Source of the DNA: Dissophora ornata
Taxonomy: Eukaryota; Mortierellomycota; Mortierellomycetes; Mortierellales; Mortierellaceae
Direction: 5' to 3'
Assembly: GCA_025201705.1 (NCBI GenBank)
Contig: MU617560.1
Span: forward strand, 1-10,812
DNA: 10,812 nucleotides
A model generated the notes under the pieces. It made no database searches. It worked only from the letters and a program-made list of their open reading frames with translations, and was not told the origin of the DNA. Within the stretch, counting starts at the first letter, position 1, and each line of letters opens with the position of its first letter. The translations under genes were made by a program, and so were the position numbers. Of this stretch, positions 1 through 10,812 are shown one piece after another.

Positions 1-105
1 AAAAAAAAAAAAAAAAAAAAAAGGGTCAGCAATTTGAGTAAAAAGATATCCAACATGGACTGGCAGTTTCAGGAACTTGCAAAGACATGCAAGAGTCGGA
101 CGTAC
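1..105 (-). other. CBS intron 2, 5' part, with T22 tract at window edge
   Basis: After the donor GTACGT at 105-100 the minus strand runs through non-coding sequence. A GCTGAC branch-point-like motif (about 25-30) is followed by an unbroken run of 22 T on the minus strand (A22 on plus, 1-22). This looks like branch site plus polypyrimidine tract, with the 3' splice site just outside the window. No coding frame continues the CBS protein here. Confidence 0.6.
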
Positions 106-370
106 AGAGTTCGCATTGGAGACCCTCAGACTTGGCAATCTTGTTAATGCGGACCAAAGGAGTGTTTCCGATGTGCTCAAGGATGTTGTCGAGAATGGCA
201 GGCTCGGGGAGGCTATTGTGGGAAAGAGAAGGGAAAGGAGAGGTCTTTGTTAGTGAAAATGATTTTCCAAGGTGCCACAAAAACAATGAGAAAGAGGGAT
301 GAACATACTGCTCCTCGTGTCTGTGGCTTCCGATCTGGTTGCAGCCCTTGAGTTCGCAGGTGTCAGACAT
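106..370 (-). CDS. CBS: Cystathionine beta-synthase, 5' part (exons 1-2; continues off the left edge)
   Basis: Cystathionine beta-synthase is a PLP enzyme of the cytosol that condenses serine with homocysteine to cystathionine in transsulfuration. Exon 1 is 370-309, starting at the ATG that follows a C/A-rich leader. Intron 1 (308-213) has donor GTATGT and acceptor AATAG. Exon 2 is 212-106, ending one base into a codon before donor GTACGT. The joined start gives about 56 residues. Residues from about 26 read AILDNILEHIGNTPLVRINK then a segment ending GLQCEL, the hallmark entry strand of the CBS catalytic fold (human counterpart [20 protein letters not shown]). The PLP lysine region and any CBS-domain pair lie outside the window. 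The 21-residue N-terminus has two Cys and three His. The gene diverges from the formin gene across about 0.9 kb. An upstream non-coding exon cannot be excluded. Family call is firm; the exact start is likely. Confidence 0.9.
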
Positions 371-568
371 TGTGTTGATGGAGGGGAGGATGTAATGAGG
401 GAGAGGGATGATGATGAGGACAAGAAGAAGAAAGTGTGATGAACAACAAAATAAAAAGTTTTTTCTTTTTTTTTCGCACGGTGCAAATATGGCAATTGAA
501 GGTGCAACGCTGGGCAGGACAAGGCACAGCATGTGCGACTCCACGTCGTACCTGAAATCCGAGACACG

Positions 569-584
569 TTTTTTTTTTTTTTTT
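569..584. repeat. T16 homopolymer in divergent promoter
   Basis: An uninterrupted run of 16 T follows GACACG. It is a typical nucleosome-depleting poly(dA:dT) tract by position, roughly 200 bp upstream of the CBS start codon and 290 bp upstream of the formin TATA box. Confidence 0.7.
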
Positions 585-711
585 CGAGGGACGGCGCCAC
601 GCTGCGTCTTGCCTGTACCGGGTGTGCCGGGTGTACCGAGGGGAGCCGTTGCGGCTGTGTGGGGGCCACCGACAGCCACCCGCAGCTGCTGCTCAGCACA
701 TGCGCGGCATA

Positions 712-751
712 GCCCTGCAGCATGGTCGCGATGATGCAGCAGGGCCATGCT
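712..751. repeat. Imperfect inverted repeat in divergent promoter
   Basis: GCCCTGCAGC (712-721) pairs with GCAGCAGGGC (736-745) with one mismatch. An overlapping perfect 7-bp pair is AGCATGG (719-725) with CCATGCT (745-751). The two pairings are mutually exclusive. Could be a dimeric regulator site or chance in GC-rich DNA. Confidence 0.35.
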
Positions 752-872
752 AGACAGCGCCAGAGACACAGCCGCCACGTTGCCCGGGCACCAGGGCTCC
801 GTCAGAGAGTGGCATGTTTGCTCCAATAACAGTCAAATGTTGCTTGACTCTCGAGCAAGCGAGCTGGCTGGC

Positions 873-879
873 TATAAAA
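873..879 (+). promoter_or_regulatory. TATA box of the formin gene
   Basis: TATAAAA sits in GGCTATAAAAGAATGC, a full consensus TATA element, about 375 bp before the formin ATG. Initiation would be expected near 900-910, in the GATAAAGACTTGAG stretch. From there to the start at 1252 I find no upstream ATG, which fits a translated leader. Confidence 0.6.
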
Positions 880-904
880 GAATGCAGCGAGAGAGAGCGA
901 TAAA

Positions 905-1251
905 GACTTGAGAGCCCAGCCCGCCATAACCGTAAACGGTCCATTTGTCTGCATCGAGCGGTTGTCCATTCCATCCATCCTCTCTTGTCTCCTCTCCGCT
1001 TCCTCTTTCTCTCCTTCCTCTCTCCCTCTCTCTCCCCTCTCTTTCCTCTTGCTCTCATCGCCCGTCCGTTCTTTGTTATTCTTTTCCAAAAGATACAACA
1101 ATACAGCAATCTAAGGGTCATCCCCCTTTTCATCGCTGTCCCTCATCCCCACTTCCAGTCTGACCAAGAATAAAAACAGGCCAACAGCAGCAGCAAAGCC
1201 GTTGCAACTGCCCTTCCAGCGGCTCTCCCCCTTCCCCTTCCACTGCCAGCC
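905..1251 (+). promoter_or_regulatory. Formin 5' leader with pyrimidine-rich tract
   Basis: The inferred 5' UTR is about 350 nt. Its centre (about 966-1056) is nearly all C and T, a CT-rich block frequent just upstream of or within leaders of highly expressed fungal genes. A short palindrome ACCGT-AA-ACGGT lies at 929-940. No ATG precedes the coding start, whose context is CAGCCATGG, a good initiation context. Confidence 0.5.
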
Positions 1252-7664
<6,413 letters not shown>

Positions 7665-7876
7665 AGGAAAACAAAAGGGAGTCATTCCTAGTGATTGAGA
7701 GAAGGTCTTCATGTTATTTTCCTTACTCATTGCATAACATACCAAGAAAAAAAAAGTACATGTTGTCTTTAAAAAAAGACTGAAAATATTAAAACACAGA
7801 AAGAAGGATGCATGGAGACGCAAAAAAAATATTCTCGGCACACTTTATTTGGTGTAATTTGGTTTCCTACATTTGT
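7665..7876. terminator. Convergent 3' region between formin and AP-4 beta genes
   Basis: Only 212 bp separate the two stop codons. The sequence is A/T-rich with A runs at about 7746-7755 and 7822-7829 and a small palindrome GTCTTT (7765-7770) with AAAGAC (7775-7780). No protein-like frame is present. For the plus-strand gene I see no exact AATAAA; A-rich efficiency elements such as AATATTAAAA (7786-7795) could serve. The transcripts may overlap at their 3' ends. Confidence 0.5.
7844..7849 (-). terminator. AATAAA polyadenylation signal of the AP-4 beta-like gene
   Basis: TTTATT on plus is AATAAA on minus, 28 nt past the stop codon TGA (7879-7877). It is an exact consensus hexamer and the likely poly(A) signal, with cleavage expected near 7815-7835. 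Confidence 0.6.
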
Positions 7877-10721
7877 TCACATCGCCACAGCGAGTGTGTT
7901 GAATCCAACCTGGAACAACCAATCCAGGCGTGCGAGCCGATCCATGTCTTGCAATACGCTCGTGGAGTCATGGTTCCGGGGAGTATCCAACACCTTGGTG
8001 TCTTCTGCTGCAGCCCCTCGATTCTTTCCCCTGATTCCAAACTGTGAAACGAATTTTTGCTTCAAAAGGTGCTGGTACGCCTTTGTTTTGAAGACAGGTG
8101 AGTCAAATTGGTTCGTGTTACTCACGGTCCGCGAGCTCGGCCTTGACAACACGGCGTTCGCAATCGGGACAAGGAAGAGAGCTTCGATCAGTCGTGCTCG
8201 GTCAGCGACGTCCCTCGAAACGCTTTCTACACGTCGCTCTTCATTACCGCCATGTTCTCCTTCAACGAGTATATCATCAACAGGGCTGCCATCCTTCGTG
8301 AGCAGATCGTTCTCGTACTGCGGGAACTTGGATCCAGGGCCAGGGATCAGCTGGTCAACCGCTTGGGCGAGGATATCGAGCCTGCGCGATAAGAGTTCAT
8401 TGTCTTGCTGTAGATCCGCGTCCGTGCCCCCCTGCCCATGCTCGATAGAGAAAGCGACCAGATGACAAGCAAGGTGGAGCACTGCAATTTGTTCCGCCCT
8501 CGCTTTCATGTACGCGATGTCGGACCGCCTTATCGTCGAGGTTGCCGTTGTTGCGATATGGGTGTCGATCGATTGGACCATGTCTTGGACTTGCTGCTGC
8601 AACAAGAGTGCGTACTGCGCCCGCATTTTCAGAGTAAATTGAATTATTTGTAACCTGTTTTTTCTCTCTGCATCCGCAGCTTGATCTGATCCATCCTCTA
8701 CTAGTTCCTCACGAAGGATGAATTGTTGCGCAGATTCCTCAAGCAGCAACATTCTGATCCCACTAATCCTTGAAAGTCTCGATATTTCACCCGGCTGCTG
8801 CTGATACTGTCGCTGCTCTCCTTGGTGCAAATGAGTAGATGAAGAAATCGATGCGCTGTCTTCCCCGTTGCTGTTATCGTCGTAACGGAATCGTAGGGGT
8901 TTCTTCTTTTTGGCGAGACGATCTAACTCCCCTTGATCGAGATGTCGAAGCAAAAGGGTTCCGAGTGCTTTGATCTGGAAAGCGGCAAAGATTCCACCAG
9001 TGGCGGTGGTCTGTTCATAGGCATGTTGTCTAGCATTGAATTCACTCTGCCAGGAACCTGGGTCATCGAAACTTTATCTATCAGAAAGTGTTCTCAAATC
9101 CCCAGGCAGTGGGACCACTCCATACGAATATACATTTTTTTTCACGCGAGAGAGTCTTACGTTCAATGGCCATCAAAGCCGTGGAGAGCAACAAGGCTGC
9201 TTGCGAGTCGTCCAGATTTAAATCCGCCATATCCTTATGCATCCAACTCTCCGTCTGTCCTGGGGCTACTTTTTTACCCTTCTTGCTGCTGCCTGTACCT
9301 TCCTTCCGTTCCTGACGTTCTTCCAATACTTGCTCCAAGTTCGCAAATAAGATTAGAAGCTGGAACAGTCGATCGAGGCAGGACTTGATGATGCTCCCTC
9401 CATGCTTTTGTTGTTGTTCATCCATTTGCTGGATTTCTTGTTGGCCATGTCGAGCAGACTGATGTGATCCGATGGTGGCAATAGCTTCGATAGCCCGGCA
9501 CACGACTTCGAGGTGCGCCGCAATAGAATGTCGATCCAATTTTTGGGTGCCCCGGCTGGATTTCTGGAGAAGAGCCACATCTTTCATAGAAGCAACCTGG
9601 CATAGATAATCGAGGATGAAGCTTATGGATGTTGCAGTGGCGGATGGCTGTTGAGCAACCATAGCGCAGAGGGCGAGTTTTTGAAGCCTGATAGGGACTG
9701 GGTCGCCTGGTCTAAGAAGACAGGTTCGGGGGGGGGGGGGGCGCCAATGGCTAAATATAAAACTCACTCAATATGTGTAGACCATTTTTCACGTTCTGTC
9801 TTCGTACCTGCAGAAGAGCGCAGAGAGAGTTTGTGTCGTGTTATGTTGAAGCTTCCCAGTAGTTTCAATCATGAGTGATAGATGACACAGGGAGGCGTGG
9901 ACCAGGTCCTGAACTGGTGAGTCCAAGTGCTTGATCAGCGTTTCTATTTTCCCCCAAGCAGCGTTTAGTTTGTTGCTAGTTTCTCTTAGCGGATGGCGAG
10001 GAGAAAGGATCAACACACAGGGGGGTTGGAAGCCAGGTTGTTTACCTTCAATTGTCTTTTGGACATCTTCCTGAATCTCGTTCAAATCTTGGCACAGCCA
10101 AATGAACAGTCTTAGTGTAGCCATTTGTACTGCAAGTGAGGGATGCTGCAGTCCATCGTCCACATCGTTCTATATGCCAAGATGTTAACATGAAAGCTTG
10201 GAGCGCCTTGTATAATACGGCAACCATCCCAGACATTACGTACCATAATTTCATAAATTTCGTCGTTCGTCTGCGGCTTATAACGACAGAGGACTCCGAG
10301 GATGACCTGCAATTGACCGGGGTTCCAGTCTTTGTATCGCTTAATGAGATGGGCGGCGATGCTCTGGTTGATGACTATCCCACCTTCGTCCGCTAGGATA
10401 TTCTCTAATGCGAGAATGGTGTTTACGACCACCTGGGCGTCCCTATCCCTGAGCATCCCATATAATTTGTCGACAATCTCGCTTTCTAAAAAAAGAAAGA
10501 AAGAAAAGACGATATTTGTTTGTCAAAGAACATGAAAACACTTTAAGTAAGGCGTGAGGTTTCTTAGGTTTCGAGGTAGATCTTCTTTACCGAGGACGAA
10601 GACAGGATCGAGTTCGAACAGTGAGATGCATGCCATTGCGGCGGTTTTTCTCACATGCGCGTTCTTGTCCTGGAACCCTTTGTTCAAAGGCTGTAGCAGG
10701 AATCGCAACACGCTTCGTTGA
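7877..10721 (-). CDS. AP4B1: AP-4 complex beta subunit-like adaptin, C-terminal part (N-terminus off the right edge)
   Basis: Beta adaptins form the trunk of coat adaptors; AP-4 sorts cargo at the trans-Golgi. Exons (minus): 10721-10591, 10485-10244, 10169-10046, 9943-9808, 9711-9161, 9057-7877, giving about 787 residues in window. Phases close exactly. Early exons match beta-adaptin HEAT repeats: FQDKNAHVRKTAAMACISLF, LYGMLRDRDAQVVVNTILAL, EGGIVINQSIAAHLIKRY, QLQVILGVLCRYKPQTNDEI, ASLCHLSLMI, then SALFCRPGDPVPIRLQK. Human AP4B1, as I recall it, aligns without gaps from the VVVN block through IRLQKL (FFCSYSEPHYIKLQK), which fixes the introns at 10045-9944 and 9807-9712. Later exons carry a Gln-rich insert, a Lys/Glu/Gly-rich insert and a long helical tail with no ear domain that I recognise. 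The total would exceed 900 residues, longer than human AP4B1 (739). Another divergent beta-adaptin paralogue is the main alternative. Confidence 0.78.
9728..9741. repeat. G14 homopolymer inside an AP-4 beta-like intron
   Basis: Fourteen G on plus (C14 in the transcript) lie in intron 9807-9712, 16 nt upstream of its acceptor CTTCTTAG, so the C run forms part of the pyrimidine tract. Such runs are prone to slippage and sequencing error, so the exact count is uncertain. Confidence 0.75.
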
Positions 10722-10812
10722 CTGCCAAAAAAAAAGGAAAGCACATGGACCTTTTTACGTGAGTATCCTGTTTTTTTTTCTCCTTCAAAAACATCCTCAG
10801 TTCTCGGGCACA
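10722..10812 (-). other. AP-4 beta-like upstream intron at the right edge
   Basis: The first visible exon begins after the acceptor TTTTTTTTTGGCAG (minus). Its first base completes a split codon, so a coding exon precedes it. No donor with good consensus and reasonable intron length is visible between 10722 and 10812, so this stretch is most simply read as intron, with the preceding exon outside the window. Confidence 0.55.

Larger units (their letters stand above)
371..904. promoter_or_regulatory. Divergent intergenic promoter between CBS and the formin gene
   Basis: About 530 bp separate the CBS start codon from the probable formin transcription start. No protein-like reading frame lies here. 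The stretch holds two poly(dA:dT) runs (about 459-474 and a T16 at 569-584), a GC-rich middle (600-800) with a direct repeat of CCGGGTGT near 619-634, and an imperfect dyad at 712-751. Long T runs in fungal promoters commonly exclude nucleosomes; that role here is inferred. I see no clear TATA box for CBS and no exact CACGTG box of the kind bound by Cbf1-type sulfur regulators. Confidence 0.6.

Noticed and set aside
1..22. A22 as the poly(A) tail of a retrogene or transposon
   Set aside because: It lies in the CBS second intron, where on the coding strand it is a T tract following a branch-like motif; no target-site duplication or element sequence is visible.
26..826. One continuous 266-codon minus-strand frame covering the CBS start
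   Set aside because: The stretch upstream of 370 is low-complexity promoter DNA, and the CBS protein requires removal of the intron 308-213 and a splice at 106/105. Only 370-309 and 212-106 are protein-like.
7812..8465. 217-codon plus-strand open frame opposite the AP-4 beta-like last exon
   Set aside because: Ser/Arg/Pro-rich shadow of the minus-strand coding exon, which has far better protein character, in-phase splicing and a poly(A) signal.
7877..8953. Separate 358-codon gene on the minus strand
   Set aside because: It would begin at TTG in the middle of a helix. The frame continues upstream to an acceptor at 9058 that joins in phase to the previous adaptin exon at an Arg codon, so it is read as the last exon. 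A separate gene is not fully excluded.
9069..9080. Acceptor at TGATAG (minus strand) for the last adaptin exon
   Set aside because: With the donor after 9161 it gives a frame that reaches a stop near 8923 and loses the long open helical frame; the acceptor ending at 9058 fits both phase and protein character.

Overview
The window is eukaryotic nuclear DNA, almost certainly fungal. Three protein genes are broken by short introns (74 to 232 nt), mostly GT-AG, with poly(T) runs and long intergenic leaders. An AP-4-type beta adaptin, a subunit absent from ascomycete yeasts, together with a Diaphanous-type formin carrying a clear DAD, points to an early-diverging fungus, most likely Mucoromycota and perhaps Mortierella-like. 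That placement is inference. No mobile element, RNA gene or CRISPR array was seen.

Layout: positions 1-370 hold the 5' end of a cystathionine beta-synthase gene on the minus strand, two coding exons whose continuation lies off the left edge. Positions 371 to about 1251 form a divergent promoter and leader region, with a TATA box (873-879) and a pyrimidine-rich 5' leader for the rightward gene. Positions 1252-7664 hold a complete formin gene on the plus strand, which I resolve into 16 exons and 1604 residues: low-complexity N-terminus, GBD/FH3, coiled coil, a 126-residue Gly/Ser/Thr repeat, a bipartite FH1, FH2 and a C-terminal DAD. A 212-bp spacer separates it from a convergent minus-strand gene (7877 to beyond 10812) for a beta-adaptin-like protein best matched to AP-4 beta; six exons are visible, and the N-terminus lies off the right edge.

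The three genes have unrelated jobs: sulfur amino acid metabolism, actin filament assembly for polarised growth and septation, and vesicle coat assembly at the trans-Golgi. I see no operon-like or system-like link between them and no evidence for a novel multi-gene system. The points that merit a second look are inside the genes: several introns that are multiples of three and free of stops, one of them in the formin FH2 core; a GC-AG intron; a possible heme-ligand pair at the CBS N-terminus; a DAD/WH2-like motif within FH1; an 18-bp in-frame minisatellite; and a divergent C-terminal half of the AP-4 beta-like protein.

All exon boundaries were read by eye from splice consensus, phase arithmetic and family alignment from memory; no transcript data were available.
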